Shown here: piece by piece, positions 46,396 to 55,984 of the stretch
How the letters are laid out: every line of letters starts with the position of its first letter
Numbering within the stretch: position 1 is the stretch's first letter
Origin: Sphingomonadaceae bacterium PASS1
Lineage (GTDB): Bacteria; Pseudomonadota; Alphaproteobacteria; Sphingomonadales; Sphingomonadaceae
Reading direction: 5' to 3'
DNA: 64,000 nt
Assembly (NCBI GenBank): GCA_002255985.1
Contig: NKIR01000001.1
Span: 116,889-180,888 of the forward strand
Made by a program: the position numbers and the translations under genes
Notes under the pieces: generated by a model
Databases searched by the model: none
What the model saw: only the letters and a program-made list of their open reading frames with translations
What the model was told of the DNA's origin: nothing

Positions 46396-47200
46396 GCGGA
46401 CCGCCCGCCGCATCGATACCGGCAACGGTGCCACCATCGACCAAAATGTCGGTGCCGCTGATATAGCTGGCCGCAGGCGACGCGAGAAAAGCGACAACAG
46501 AGGCGATTTCGTGCGGTTCGCCCATCCGGCCCAGCGGGGTAACAGCGATCATCTTGTCCATTTCGGGTCCAGCCTGTTGCTCCAACCGTCCCATGCTCGT
46601 ATCAATGATCCCCGGCGATAGCGACACGATCCGCGCGCCGACTTTGCCAAAGGCGGGCGACATAGCTTTTGCATAGAGCTGCACCGCGCGTTTTGACATG
46701 GGATAGGCCATGCGCGAATTGCGGAGCATCAGCTTGAGGATCAAAGAACTGCCGCCTTTGATGACCTTTTTCAACGCTTTGTCGAACAAGGGTCGGGCAA
46801 TGATCTGGCCAGAATTTGACGCGATCAATATCGCCACACCGCCCGGAGCCATATGGGGCAAAAGCTGCTCGACCAACCGCATGGTGGCGGTGAAGTTGAT
46901 ATCGAACACGCGGCTGCCATCGGCCATAGAGGGCGACACTCCGGCAGCGTGCGCCAGTGCGCCGATTTTGCGAGTACGAAGTGCTGCAATGATCCGCGCT
47001 GGGTAATCTGCCGCTGTCACATCGCCCGCCACGACGTCCACGGCTCCCTTGCCCGCAAGTTCCTCAGCCAATTCGTCCAACGGTCCGGCTTGCAGGTCGC
47101 ACAGGATAAGGTCGCGGCCCTCCGCGGCAAAACCGCGCGCGATGGCAGCGCCCATTCCGCCAGCGGCTCCGGTGATGATCGCGGTTTCACGCATATCCAT
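46385..47200 (-). CDS. short-chain dehydrogenase/reductase (SDR)
   Basis: This 271-residue SDR has TGAAGGMGAAIARGF, the Asp of LILCDLQAG (NAD preference), HAAGVSP, and a C-terminus with SGTDILVDGGTVAGID. The catalytic region reads IASNSGQIIARPLFD then YPMSKRAVQLYAKAM, so the usual YxxxK is Tyr-Pro-Met-Ser-Lys. Its start overlaps the stop of the next upstream gene (TGATG), which implies coupling. It converges with the MFS gene, overlapping its end by 11 bases. Confidence 0.88.
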   Translation of the reverse strand: MDMRETAIITGAAGGMGAAIARGFAAEGRDLILCDLQAGPLDELAEELAGKGAVDVVAGDVTAADYPARIIAALRTRKIGALAHAAGVSPSMADGSRVFDINFTATMRLVEQLLPHMAPGGVAILIASNSGQIIARPLFDKALKKVIKGGSSLILKLMLRNSRMAYPMSKRAVQLYAKAMSPAFGKVGARIVSLSPGIIDTSMGRLEQQAGPEMDKMIAVTPLGRMGEPHEIASVVAFLASPAASYISGTDILVDGGTVAGIDAAGGPLKL

Positions 47201-48372
47201 CAGACGATCCGCACGCCGGGATAATCGCCCAGGATGATGCTTTCCATATCGCCATAGCCGCTATTTGCGCCTTCGGTGATCCGGACCGGACGGTCGCGGA
47301 TTTGCCAGCGATAGGTTTCGGCGAGCTTGTCAGGGTTGTTGACATCCTCGATCGTTTCGCCGTCGAGAAACGCCTCACCTTTGTAGCTGCCGTGGGTCTG
47401 GCCCTTCCATTCGCCGTACATGCCGGGAAGCAAGCGGAAGCCCATTTCGGGGTTGATGGCTTCAATCTCGAACACCCTTTCTTCGACCGACTTGCCGCGC
47501 CCAGCGATAATCGCCGTCACCGTGCCACGCATTGCGCCCCTGTCTGACGCGCGATAGTCGATTTCGGGATAGAGATGCAGGATCGGTATCTGCCGCCCGT
47601 CGCTTTCATTGATATAGCCACTGAAATAAGCGGGTGGCCCCTCCCCGCCAAAATCGCGGAAATAATAAGCGAGATCATAGCTGCTGCCATCGGCCCGGTC
47701 GATTTTGGAGACCAGCCAGTTGAAATGAAACGCGCTGCCTGCCTTGTTACCGCCGCTAACGCCGTGACCGCTCACCGGAGCCAAGTCTGCCGGATCCAGC
47801 CCGACATGTTCGCGCACGCCCCAACTTCGGTCACGGAAACCATACCATTCGTCTGGGTTCACCTCGTGCCGTTCGCCTTCAATCTCGATCCAGCCCGAAA
47901 CGGTCCCTGCTTGATGAAAACGGATAACATCCGATGCGGCGCGGCCATCGTGGATAACCACATCGCGGTTTTCAAAAAATCCGGGCATATTGGCGTGAAA
48001 GGTGAGCTCGAAACGCAGCGGCACTGCGCTGTTTTCGGCCAATGTCAGGCGAATGGCCTCCAACGGCTTGACCACTACATAGCCCAATGGCCCCACACCC
48101 ATCTCATCGGGCGCGGATGACAACAGACGACTGGCCCGCACGGTCATCTGCCGCGTGCCAATTTGCACCCCGGCAAAGCCGTCAACAATATTTCGGTTGG
48201 CATATTTGCCCAGACCGAAGCTCGCCTGCAAGGAACCATCCTTGCGCATTAGCGTGAACCACGCCTTTTCGGTCCATGCCCGCTCGGGCGAAGCAACGGC
48301 GGCAAAGGTGTTAACGATCTGGTGGTTGAAAAATTCGTCCGCGCCGGTGAGCGCCGCGATGGTCGGGATCAT
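47200..48372 (-). CDS. uncharacterised protein resembling DUF7064/DUF7065 or CrtC/AttH-like lipocalin folds
   Basis: This 390-residue protein has no signal peptide or membrane segment. It shows many beta-strand-like stretches and the motif DEWYGFRDRSWGVREHVG near residue 175, which resembles the W-rich core of hydroxyneurosporene-synthase (CrtC)/AttH-like proteins. The N-terminal domain is marked by EKAWFTLMRKDGSLQASFGLGKYANRN. I assign this family tentatively. If correct, it binds or hydrates an isoprenoid-like lipid, which would fit the neighbouring SDR, phosphotransferase and BVMO genes. Operonic with genes on both sides. Confidence 0.75.
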   Translation of the reverse strand: MIPTIAALTGADEFFNHQIVNTFAAVASPERAWTEKAWFTLMRKDGSLQASFGLGKYANRNIVDGFAGVQIGTRQMTVRASRLLSSAPDEMGVGPLGYVVVKPLEAIRLTLAENSAVPLRFELTFHANMPGFFENRDVVIHDGRAASDVIRFHQAGTVSGWIEIEGERHEVNPDEWYGFRDRSWGVREHVGLDPADLAPVSGHGVSGGNKAGSAFHFNWLVSKIDRADGSSYDLAYYFRDFGGEGPPAYFSGYINESDGRQIPILHLYPEIDYRASDRGAMRGTVTAIIAGRGKSVEERVFEIEAINPEMGFRLLPGMYGEWKGQTHGSYKGEAFLDGETIEDVNNPDKLAETYRWQIRDRPVRITEGANSGYGDMESIILGDYPGVRIV

Positions 48373-48385
48373 TTAGTTATCCTTT

Positions 48386-49369
48386 TTAATAACCTGCGCC
48401 AATTAGCATCGCGCCTACAACACTCAGATAATAATCGAGATTTTGCTTGAAATATGCGAGCTTGGGGTCGTTGCTCCGTCCGGTGGTGAGCATATTGCTA
48501 CCTTCGGCTATGATCGCGGTGATTTTCGCGATCTGCGCAATTTCGTGCCAGATGATGCCTTGGGCAGAGCGCCCCGAAACCCGCTCCCAAAGCGTGATTA
48601 CTTCGTCGCGTTTCAACATTCCCGGTAACTTGGGCGCACGGGTGGCCGCGTGATAGTCGCTTTCAAACAGATAGAGCATATATGCTAGGTCGGCGAGCGG
48701 ATCGCCATTGAGGCTCATTTCCCAGTCGAGCATCGCAGAAATGCGGTAATCGTCCCACATAAGGTTGGAGAGCTTTGAATCGCCTTGAATAACGGCAGGC
48801 TCGCCACTTATCGGTGCGGGCGTTCTCAATAGCCGCTCAATCATATCTGCGAGCTGTGGGCATTGTGCGCCATCGGCGAAACGTTGCCACATGCGCAGGT
48901 CGTCTTCGGGGCTTACGGGTGCGCCAAGCACGACCAGCGGCGACAGATGAGCGAGATTGGCAAAGGCCGACACCCAATCGCGGCACATTATGTTGCGTAC
49001 TGCATCCGAGGCGTCGGTGAACCACGGTTGCATGTCGATGTCGCTGACCGATTCACCGGCGATCCGGCCCATGATGAAAAATGGCGCGGCCAATAGGTCG
49101 GCACTTTCCTCCACGAGCAAGATACGCGGCACAGGCGGTGCACCGGGTGTATTCCCCAACGCGGCGTAGATCCGCGCCTGCCCGATTACATCATGTCCGT
49201 CGAGCATCGCACCAGCAGCGGGTGGTAGGCGCAGGATCAAGTCTGGCCCCTCAATCAGGTAGGTATCGTTGGAAAAGCCCGTGGTCATCGGCGTGACCGC
49301 GGTGATTGGCGCTTCGCTCAACAACAATCCCGAAAGAATGCGGCGTAGCTCTGCGTTGTCACGCGACAT
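48386..49369 (-). CDS. aminoglycoside phosphotransferase-like (ACAD10/11-type) kinase
   Basis: This 327-residue kinase-fold protein has the N-lobe GFSNDTYLIEGPDLILRLPP and the catalytic region VIQGDSKLSNLMW followed by AMLDWEMSLNGDPLADLAYML. The APH-type catalytic Asp is in QGDSKLSN, where Gln stands for the usual His of HGDxxxxN, and the metal Asp is in LDWE. In relatives next to acyl-CoA dehydrogenases, this domain phosphorylates hydroxyacyl-CoAs before elimination. ATG 49369 (MSRDNAEL) is preferred over GTG 49396. Same strand and 13 bp from the preceding operon gene. Confidence 0.86.
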   Translation of the reverse strand: MSRDNAELRRILSGLLLSEAPITAVTPMTTGFSNDTYLIEGPDLILRLPPAAGAMLDGHDVIGQARIYAALGNTPGAPPVPRILLVEESADLLAAPFFIMGRIAGESVSDIDMQPWFTDASDAVRNIMCRDWVSAFANLAHLSPLVVLGAPVSPEDDLRMWQRFADGAQCPQLADMIERLLRTPAPISGEPAVIQGDSKLSNLMWDDYRISAMLDWEMSLNGDPLADLAYMLYLFESDYHAATRAPKLPGMLKRDEVITLWERVSGRSAQGIIWHEIAQIAKITAIIAEGSNMLTTGRSNDPKLAYFKQNLDYYLSVVGAMLIGAGY

Positions 49370-49462
49370 ATTCCGGATCTCTTTCCTTAAATTCACGGTC
49401 GATGCCGAGCATGCCCAACAAAATACGGATGCTCAAGCGAAGCGCGATGCATATGTTGATAA

Positions 49463-50221
49463 CTAACCAGCCGTGATGCCTCGATCCGCGTTCAGACAGG
49501 CCCCGTGAATCGATTTACCGCGTGGTCCAGCCAGCATCAGGATCAGGTCGGTCAAATCCTCGGGTTCCGATGATCCGCGCAACGGAGAATAGCGCCCGAC
49601 GAGGCTAAAATCGATGCCTTCGGGGATGGATGTTCCCATCGTCATCGCGGTATTGATACCGCCCGGCGCGATTGCGTTGATCCGTACTGGCGACTGGATA
49701 TATTCCATCGCCAGCGATTTGGTCAGATTGACCAGTGCCGCCTTGCTCGATGCATAATGCGTCAGATAGGCATGGCCCAAAAACGCTGACGCAGATGCAA
49801 CATTGACAACACTGCCTGCTCTTTCGATCAGATAGGGCAACGCCGACTGGATGACGAAAAACGGCCCGCGCACGTTGACGCCGTGAATACGGTCCCAAAT
49901 TTCGGGGGTAATCGCGGTGGCGTGGTCAAAGCGGAAAGCGCCTGCGACGTTGCACACTACATCCAACTGGCCAAAAGCCTCAACAGCTTTGGGAGCGAGC
50001 GCCGAACAAGCCGCTGCATCCGAAAGGTCGGTGGGCATGGCGATGGCCTTACCGCCCATTTCTTGCACTTTGGCATTTGTCGCCTCAAGCCCTGCGGCAT
50101 CGACATCGGCCAAGACTAGCTGTGCGCCCTCTGCGGCAAAGGCGAAAGCCGTCGCCCTGCCCAGACCGGAGGCCGCGCCGGTGACGATCGCTACTTTGTT
50201 GTCAAATTCTTTGGCGCTCAT
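49463..50221 (-). CDS. short-chain dehydrogenase/reductase (SDR)
   Basis: This 252-residue SDR has [16 protein letters not shown], Asp in [10 protein letters not shown] (NAD type), NVAGAFRF, catalytic Ser in [12 protein letters not shown] and YASSK. Like the SDR at 25424 it is coupled to a BVMO: its ATG overlaps the BVMO 3 stop by 4 bases (ATGA). The likely role is oxidation of a cyclic or secondary alcohol to the ketone used by that BVMO, or a later hydroxy-acid step. Confidence 0.91.
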   Translation of the reverse strand: MSAKEFDNKVAIVTGAASGLGRATAFAFAAEGAQLVLADVDAAGLEATNAKVQEMGGKAIAMPTDLSDAAACSALAPKAVEAFGQLDVVCNVAGAFRFDHATAITPEIWDRIHGVNVRGPFFVIQSALPYLIERAGSVVNVASASAFLGHAYLTHYASSKAALVNLTKSLAMEYIQSPVRINAIAPGGINTAMTMGTSIPEGIDFSLVGRYSPLRGSSEPEDLTDLILMLAGPRGKSIHGACLNADRGITAG

Positions 50222-52023
50222 TTCGTGTCTCCAGTTGTGCTGCGATTCACATCAACCCCAGCAAGCGTTCCGTCGGCCCGCCAGTCGCGCAAGATCTGAA
50301 CGAAATCCATCAACGGACCGAAATATGGAACCATGCGCATTGTCGCAGGGGTAACGTTCATATTTCCCTCGCCGTTGAAATAGCCTGGCGTGCATTGGGC
50401 AAAGAACATGGCTTGTGCCCCCAGCCTGCCGATAAGGGTATGGAACCACGCCTCCTGTGCCTCGGCATTGGGTTCGATTTCCGCGATGCCCTGTTCTAAG
50501 CAATGCGCAATCAACCAGCTGGCGTGATTGGCCAGCTCAGTCATCAAATGGGCAAAATTGATCGCGACACCTCCTTGCAACTGGTCAAAGATCATCAAAT
50601 TGGGAAAACCGCGCGCCAGAATGCCGTGCAGGGTAGCGGGGCCATCGACCCACGCTTCAGTCATTTCGACGCCATCACGACCATAAATGTCGATCCCCAA
50701 TTTGCTTTTGTAACTGGTACCGGTTTCAAATCCGGAACCGTAAATGATGCAATCGACCGGATATTCGACACCATCGACGACAACACCGTTTTCGGTGATG
50801 CGCTCAACGCCTTGTTGTCCACTTGTATCAAGCAGTTTAACATTCGGGCGATTGAATGCAGGCAGATACTCGTCGTGGAAACACGGCCGTTTGCACATCT
50901 GGTTATACCATGGCTTAAGGGCCTCTGCGGTTACCGGATCAGTAACGATCGACTCAATCCGGGCGCGCACTTTTTCCATTGCTTCCAGATCGAGCAGCCG
51001 TTCTTCATCGGTCGAAATGGCCAGTGCATTGGGATTGTTACCAAAGATTTTGCTGAAACCGTCATTGACCATATCCTCGCCCGCAGGTTGCCCCGCGACG
51101 ATCCGCGTGAAATTCTCAATACGCTCGGTCTGCCAACCGGGTTGCAACGATTGTGCCCATTCAGGATCGGTTGGCCGGTTGGCGCGTTCCCCAACAGTCG
51201 ACGGCGTGCGTTGCAAAACGTAGAGCTGTTCGACCGTTTCAGCCAGGCGCGGAATGATTTGAACCGATGTGGCACCCGTGCCTAGAATAGCGACCCTCTT
51301 GTCGGCGAGTTTGTCCATCCGCTCGGATGGGCTGCCGCCGGTGTAGCTATAATCCCAGCGACTGCTGTGAAAACTTTTGCCTTGGTAGCTCTCCACGCCG
51401 GGGATGCCTGGCAGCTTTGCCTTATGCAGTATGCCGCCTGCGATAATCAGAAACTTCGCATAAATTTTGTCGCCGCGGTTGGTTGATACTTCCCAGCGGC
51501 CACCGTCATCCTGCCACCGCACTTCTTGCACCAATGTCTGGAAAAGAGCTTTGGGATAGAGATCGAATTTTTCCGCAATGCGTTGGCAATGGGTGAAAAT
51601 TTCCGGAGCCTTGGCGTATTTTTCGGTGGGGATGTAGCCCGTTTCTTCGAGCATCGGCATGTAGATATAGGATTCAATATCGCATGCCGCACCGGGGTAG
51701 CGGTTCCAATACCATGTTCCGCCAAAGTCGCCTGCCTTGTCGATAATTCGCACATCTGTGATCCCCCGCTGCGCCAGCTTGGCAGCGGCCATCAGGCCCC
51801 CAATGCCGGCACCGATGATCGCGACTTCGGTTTCGGTGGTGACGGTTTCACGTGTGAAATTGGAATCGGCGTAAGGATCGCGATCAAAATCCTCAAAAAT
51901 GCCCGAAAAATCGCGATATTGGCCAGTCGCATCGGCTCGCAGACGCTTTACGCGCTCGGCCTGATATTTCTCGGTGATCGCGTCCAGCTTCGCGCGCGCT
52001 GCATTATCCAAGGCATCCGCCAT
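50218..52023 (-). CDS. Baeyer-Villiger monooxygenase 3 (long N-terminal extension type)
   Basis: This 601-residue class B flavoprotein has a 60-residue N-terminal extension before the FAD motif [15 protein letters not shown] (residues 69-82). [17 protein letters not shown] and a fingerprint [12 protein letters not shown] (213-224; Tyr in place of Phe, His present) follow, then NADPH motif [15 protein letters not shown]. The layout resembles cyclopentadecanone- or hydroxyacetophenone-type BVMOs that accept large ketones. ATG 52023 has GGAG 8 bases upstream. It is divergent from a TetR gene with a palindromic site between them. Confidence 0.93.
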   Translation of the reverse strand: MADALDNAARAKLDAITEKYQAERVKRLRADATGQYRDFSGIFEDFDRDPYADSNFTRETVTTETEVAIIGAGIGGLMAAAKLAQRGITDVRIIDKAGDFGGTWYWNRYPGAACDIESYIYMPMLEETGYIPTEKYAKAPEIFTHCQRIAEKFDLYPKALFQTLVQEVRWQDDGGRWEVSTNRGDKIYAKFLIIAGGILHKAKLPGIPGVESYQGKSFHSSRWDYSYTGGSPSERMDKLADKRVAILGTGATSVQIIPRLAETVEQLYVLQRTPSTVGERANRPTDPEWAQSLQPGWQTERIENFTRIVAGQPAGEDMVNDGFSKIFGNNPNALAISTDEERLLDLEAMEKVRARIESIVTDPVTAEALKPWYNQMCKRPCFHDEYLPAFNRPNVKLLDTSGQQGVERITENGVVVDGVEYPVDCIIYGSGFETGTSYKSKLGIDIYGRDGVEMTEAWVDGPATLHGILARGFPNLMIFDQLQGGVAINFAHLMTELANHASWLIAHCLEQGIAEIEPNAEAQEAWFHTLIGRLGAQAMFFAQCTPGYFNGEGNMNVTPATMRMVPYFGPLMDFVQILRDWRADGTLAGVDVNRSTTGDTK

Positions 52024-52041
52024 TATCATCCACTCCTCTTA

Positions 52042-52059
52042 TGTCTACAAGTGTGTACA
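52042..52059. promoter_or_regulatory. candidate TetR operator
   Basis: TGTCTACA-AG-TGTGTACA consists of two TGTNNACA units two bases apart, with inner arms TACA/TGTA forming an inverted repeat. It sits between the divergent BVMO 3 and TetR genes, 19 bp upstream of the BVMO start codon, a classic spot for repression of both. Confidence 0.55.
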
Positions 52060-52100
52060 TGACTGGACCTGCCGGTGCAAGCGGTCTATGTGTGTCCGCC

Positions 52101-52682
52101 ATGACATCCGTGACAGCAGCGAAAAGCAAGGGCGGGCGCGACGCGGCGCGTACCCGGGAGAGTATCTTGAAGGCGGCGCAAATCCTGTTTGCGCGCAAAG
52201 GCTATACCACGGTCGGCGTTCGCGAAGTCGCCGCCGAAGCGGGGGTGAATGCAACGCTGATCCGTCGCTATTTCGGGTCCAAGGAAGGTCTGTTTCGCGC
52301 CGCAGTCGAAGACTTCCTGCAAGTCGATCCTTTTATCGATGGACCGCGCAACGAATTTGGCGAACGCGCCGTAGCGCTGTTGAAATATGGCGAGGAGATT
52401 CCGAGCGCGCTGGCGATGATGATGCACGCCACCGCCGATCCCGAAGCGCGCGCACTATGCAGCGCATTGATGCATGCCCGCATCGATCGGCCGTTGGCGG
52501 ACTGGCTTGGTGGGGACAATGCATTGGCACGAGCTGCAAATATTAACATCCTGTGGATCGGCTATATGGCCGCGCGGCAGGTCTTGCCCCTGCCTGCTTT
52601 GACCGGGGATGTGGTCGATGAAACGCGGCGCTGGTTGGCGATTGCCATTCAGGCGTTGGTGGATGCTGACAAACTAAAATAG
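52101..52682 (+). CDS. TetR family transcriptional regulator
   Basis: This 193-residue regulator has HTH residues VGVREVAAEAGVNATLIRRYFGSKEGLF near the N-terminus, preceded by RTRESILKAAQILFARKGY, and a helical ligand domain containing MMMHATADPEARALCSALM. I place the start at ATG 52101; the frame is open to ATG 52041, but that codon lies at the proposed operator and would add residues atypical for the family (ATG 52059 is a middle choice). Likely a local repressor of the BVMO 3 operon. Its end overlaps the PRISE gene end by 9 bases. Confidence 0.9.
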   Translation: MTSVTAAKSKGGRDAARTRESILKAAQILFARKGYTTVGVREVAAEAGVNATLIRRYFGSKEGLFRAAVEDFLQVDPFIDGPRNEFGERAVALLKYGEEIPSALAMMMHATADPEARALCSALMHARIDRPLADWLGGDNALARAANINILWIGYMAARQVLPLPALTGDVVDETRRWLAIAIQALVDADKLK

Positions 52683-53780
52683 CGACGGCAACAATTTCAG
52701 TTCGACCATTTGGCGTAATTGCTCGGTCAGTGCTGCAAAGCTGTCACGGCACGCGCCAAAGCCAGCCTGCCGTAGCTTGATTGTGCTGAGCAGCACCGGC
52801 GGACGTGCTGCAACCCGAGGGCTGGACAGCAGATCGAGATAGTGATGCGATTGGCCCAGAAACGCCGATAAAGATGGTTCGACCAAACCGTTTCGTTTGG
52901 CCAAGACGGCCCAAGCCTGACGGTTCACCTCGTCAGCAAAAAAGCTGGTAAAATCAGCAGGCGGTGTACCCTTTGGATCGAGACCGATCCGAGCTGCCAA
53001 GTCGTCCCAAACATGGCGCAGGACAAAGGCGTCGCCGTTGGTAATGTTGAATGTCTGGCCGTGAGCAGCGAGGTTGATCGCAGCCCAAGCCATCCCCTCG
53101 GCGAGCAGGCCGGTATCGACCAGCTCCCAAATCGCCGCGCTGTTACCGGGAAGCGCAAAGAGCAGGCCCCGTTCTCGGCAAATCGCGGCATAGGCGGCGA
53201 TGGGCAGTATCGGGTTCATCGCCGCGCCGCGGGCGTTGCCGATCAAAACTTGGGGTCGCCAGATCGTAAACGCAAAGCCTGCGTGCGCCGCGGTGGCCCG
53301 CAATTCATCTTCATGCAGCCAGTAAAAATTCGGATGCGGATCGCGAGGGGCATCTTCACGGAGCGGCGTCGCGACAGGATGGACATGCGCGCCATAAGCC
53401 TTTGCCCCCTGTAACAGGCTGACATGGCGCAAATTTCCCGATTTCGCTAGCGGGCGCAGCAGATTTTCAAACATTGCGCCATTTAGCGCCATCCGGTCTG
53501 CATCGTGCCATCCGGAAAACAGTCCCGGTGCTTCGTCTACCGCTGCATAGATCAGGTGCGATACCGGCGGCAGCGCGGCGACCGCATTTGCGCAAGTATC
53601 GGCGTCGGTCAGATCAAGTGACACATGGGTAAAGGCACCATCCACTGCCACCAACGGAGCGCGCCGCGAGAGTGCAATCACATCCCAATCGGGCAACTGC
53701 GCGAAATGCTCCACTGCGCCCGCACCAATAACGCCGCTGGCCCCCGCGATCAGCAGGGTGTTTTGCGGCGCGGCGCTCAA
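52674..53780 (-). CDS. PRISE-type NAD(P)-dependent reductase (progesterone 5beta-reductase/iridoid synthase-like)
   Basis: This 368-residue extended-SDR protein has cofactor loop GASGVIGAGAVEHF (residues 13-26), SRRAP with Arg39/Arg40 favouring NADP, HVSLLQGAKAYG with Lys127 and HPNFYWLHEDEL with Tyr153. Lys and Tyr in these positions, rather than YxxxK, mark the PRISE family, whose known members reduce activated C=C bonds of enones such as progesterone and 8-oxogeranial. In a BVMO cluster it could saturate a cyclic enone before oxygen insertion. Its ATG overlaps the enoyl-CoA hydratase stop (ATGA). Confidence 0.85.
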   Translation of the reverse strand: MSAAPQNTLLIAGASGVIGAGAVEHFAQLPDWDVIALSRRAPLVAVDGAFTHVSLDLTDADTCANAVAALPPVSHLIYAAVDEAPGLFSGWHDADRMALNGAMFENLLRPLAKSGNLRHVSLLQGAKAYGAHVHPVATPLREDAPRDPHPNFYWLHEDELRATAAHAGFAFTIWRPQVLIGNARGAAMNPILPIAAYAAICRERGLLFALPGNSAAIWELVDTGLLAEGMAWAAINLAAHGQTFNITNGDAFVLRHVWDDLAARIGLDPKGTPPADFTSFFADEVNRQAWAVLAKRNGLVEPSLSAFLGQSHHYLDLLSSPRVAARPPVLLSTIKLRQAGFGACRDSFAALTEQLRQMVELKLLPSLF

Positions 53781-54634
53781 CCGTCCTTCTTTGGCGCGCT
53801 AGCGAATTTCGGCAGGTTGCTGGTATCCATACCGTAACCGAATTCGCGGAAATTCTGGTTGTGACAGAGGTGATGCAAAGAGAATGCCTGATCAATGGCA
53901 TTGGCCTGCCCCTGAATGTCCAGCGTCTTGTTCACCGCTTCCTTGGCGAGCTTCAACGCAAAAGCAGGTTTGCCCGCAATTTTTATCGCCATGTTGAGTG
54001 CAAACTCGTCCAAATCGTCGCGCTCGACGACATGGTTCACCATACCTAACCGGTGCGCTTCCTCGGCGTTCCACATGTCGGATGTGAACAGAAACTCCTT
54101 CGCCTTACGCGCGCCCAATTCCCACGGATGGCCGAGCCATTCCACGCCCGAGACGCCAAAGGTGACAACGGGATCGGAAAATTGCGCGTCCTTGGCGGCA
54201 ATAATGATGTCGCACACCCAGGCAAAGATCAGCGCGCCTGCAATGCATTTGCCCTGCACGGTGCAGATCGTCGGCTTGGAAAGATTGCGCCAGCGCCGAG
54301 CAGATTCGAGGTAGGTTTCTTTCTCTGCCGCATACCAGCCATGTGTATATTCTTCGGTAAAGTCGCTCCAGCTGCTGACACCGGGGCTATTGGCTTTTGT
54401 GGCGGCCTGAAAATCGGCGACAGTATCGGCGATATCGTGTCCCGCCGAAAAATTGCGGCCATCGGCGCCCAAGATGATAACCTTGACGCTTTCATCGCGG
54501 ACCGCGCGGTCAAACGCGGCATTGACGTCGTAAATCATCTGCGGGTTGATTGCATTATGCTTGTCAGGGCGAGCCAGCGTAATGCGGGCTACGCCCTCGG
54601 CTGGGCTTTCGTAACGGATATTGGCTTCGGTCAT
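53777..54634 (-). CDS. enoyl-CoA hydratase/isomerase family protein 1
   Basis: This 285-residue crotonase-fold protein has RPDKHNAINPQMI, oxyanion segments SAGHDIADTVADF and GKCIAGALIFAWVCDIIIAA, and FGVSGVEWLGHPWELG. The region that normally holds the two catalytic Glu residues has Gly/Val/Glu (GVSGVEW), so it may be an isomerase or a ring-opening or C-C hydrolase relative rather than a plain hydratase. It has an insertion of about 30 residues (WSDFTEEYTHGWYAAEKETY). Coupled downstream to the PRISE gene. Confidence 0.88.
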   Translation of the reverse strand: MTEANIRYESPAEGVARITLARPDKHNAINPQMIYDVNAAFDRAVRDESVKVIILGADGRNFSAGHDIADTVADFQAATKANSPGVSSWSDFTEEYTHGWYAAEKETYLESARRWRNLSKPTICTVQGKCIAGALIFAWVCDIIIAAKDAQFSDPVVTFGVSGVEWLGHPWELGARKAKEFLFTSDMWNAEEAHRLGMVNHVVERDDLDEFALNMAIKIAGKPAFALKLAKEAVNKTLDIQGQANAIDQAFSLHHLCHNQNFREFGYGMDTSNLPKFASAPKKDG

Positions 54635-54656
54635 TGATTTGGATCCTCGAAAAAGA

Positions 54657-55175
54657 TTAAGCGTTTAGTTTCGGGCGGGCAGCGGTCTTCCATTCTGCGC
54701 GACTATTGGCAGCAACCTCGGCGGCTTTGTCCCAAAAGGCCGCACCCTTTGCCATGTTGATAAAGCTGAAATGGGTAGCGTGGCGGAATTCGAGAATCTC
54801 CGCGCCATCCGGACCAGGGCGATAGGTATAGGGTACGCCTGTGGGGATGAAGAAACTGTCGCGTTCACCCAATATTTCGGTGCCAAGCTTTATACTGCCC
54901 GCGATGACATAATATAGGCAATCGGCATCATGACAGTGCAGGGGCAGCGGATAATCCTTTTTGAACCAGACGTGGGTCAGGCTGAAACCGGGAATATTGA
55001 CCAGCACCTTCACCTCGTCCCCCTCCATAAATCCCGCCGCGACCAGCTTATTCATGCCTTCCCGCTGGGTCGGAGTGAACGGCTCGACAGTCATACAGCC
55101 TTCTTCCATAAGTTCCTTGGCATCGCTGGCGCGGAAAATCTGGAATTTTGAAACATCGCTGTGATTCTCGGACAT
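54657..55175 (-). CDS. cupin domain protein
   Basis: This 172-residue protein has a single cupin barrel: THVWFKKDYPLPLHCHDADCLYYVIAGSIKLG (metal-binding His-X-His and Glu-equivalent region) and FFIPTGVPYTYRPGPDGAEILEFRHATHF. The second motif keeps a His (RHATHF). It may be a small dioxygenase, isomerase or binding protein; no specific family is evident. ATG 55175 (MSENHSD) is used; the upstream frame to 55199 belongs to the previous gene. It sits between two enoyl-CoA hydratase genes and is part of the same operon. Confidence 0.85.
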   Translation of the reverse strand: MSENHSDVSKFQIFRASDAKELMEEGCMTVEPFTPTQREGMNKLVAAGFMEGDEVKVLVNIPGFSLTHVWFKKDYPLPLHCHDADCLYYVIAGSIKLGTEILGERDSFFIPTGVPYTYRPGPDGAEILEFRHATHFSFINMAKGAAFWDKAAEVAANSRAEWKTAARPKLNA

Positions 55176-55179
55176 TGAA

Positions 55180-55980
55180 CTATCCCTTCTTTGAACCAAT
55201 GCTGGCGATGTGCGCGGTCATCAGCTTCTGATACCCCTCACCCAGCATTAGCGAGCTGTTGACCAGCCGCTCGACCGACGCAGCCTGATGTGCGGGCAAG
55301 TCCGTCGATAGCTCGATTGCGACCTTTGATGCGCCCATCATCTCGCCATTTTGCTGCGTAAGATGGCGGCAGAACGCCATCACATCATCTTCAAAACTCT
55401 CATCGGGGAACACCTTATGCACCAGCCCCATGATCCGCGCTTCGTCGGCATCGACAGGGATGTTCGCCATGATCAGCAGCCGTGCCCAATGCGGGCCGAC
55501 CAGGCGGACAAGGCGGCTGACGCCGTTGGTCGCGGGTAATATGCCGAATTTTGCTTCGGGAAAGGCGTAACTAGCGCTAGCTGCCGCCAGCCGGAAATCG
55601 CAAGAGAGCGACATTTCAAGACTGCCACCGACGCAGCGTGCCTGATGCGCAACGACAAACGGCTTTTCGATCGCCTCCATCTCATCCCAAATTTGCCGCA
55701 TCCGCGTTGGCAGGCGGCGATGCATTTCGCGGATGCCGGAACCTGTCTTGGGAAGCGAACTGCCGCCATCGCCTTTCAAATCTGCGCCAGCCGAAAAATA
55801 TCGACCAGTGGCGCGGATGAGCATGACTTTGAGTTCAGTCGTATCGCGGAAACGCAACACGGCCTCCTCTAGCAAGGCCATCAACTCCATGCTCATCGCG
55901 TTGAGTTTTTCGGGGCGGTTGAATGTCGCTATCAGGATCGAGTCGTCCTGTGTGACGAGGAGATGGGGTGCTTCGCTCAT
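55180..55980 (-). CDS. enoyl-CoA hydratase/isomerase family protein 2
   Basis: This 266-residue crotonase-fold protein has RPEKLNAMSMELM, first oxyanion loop SAGADLKGDGG, second loop QARCVGGSLEMSLSCDFRLAA and FPEAKFGILPATNGVSRLVRLVG. The catalytic Glu equivalents are at SLEMSLSCD and FPEAKFG, close to the canonical hydratase arrangement. It probably hydrates an enoyl-CoA intermediate in beta-oxidation of the ring-opened acid. Four bases separate it from the cupin gene, so they are one transcript. Confidence 0.9.
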   Translation of the reverse strand: MSEAPHLLVTQDDSILIATFNRPEKLNAMSMELMALLEEAVLRFRDTTELKVMLIRATGRYFSAGADLKGDGGSSLPKTGSGIREMHRRLPTRMRQIWDEMEAIEKPFVVAHQARCVGGSLEMSLSCDFRLAAASASYAFPEAKFGILPATNGVSRLVRLVGPHWARLLIMANIPVDADEARIMGLVHKVFPDESFEDDVMAFCRHLTQQNGEMMGASKVAIELSTDLPAHQAASVERLVNSSLMLGEGYQKLMTAHIASIGSKKG

Positions 55981-55984
55981 ATCA

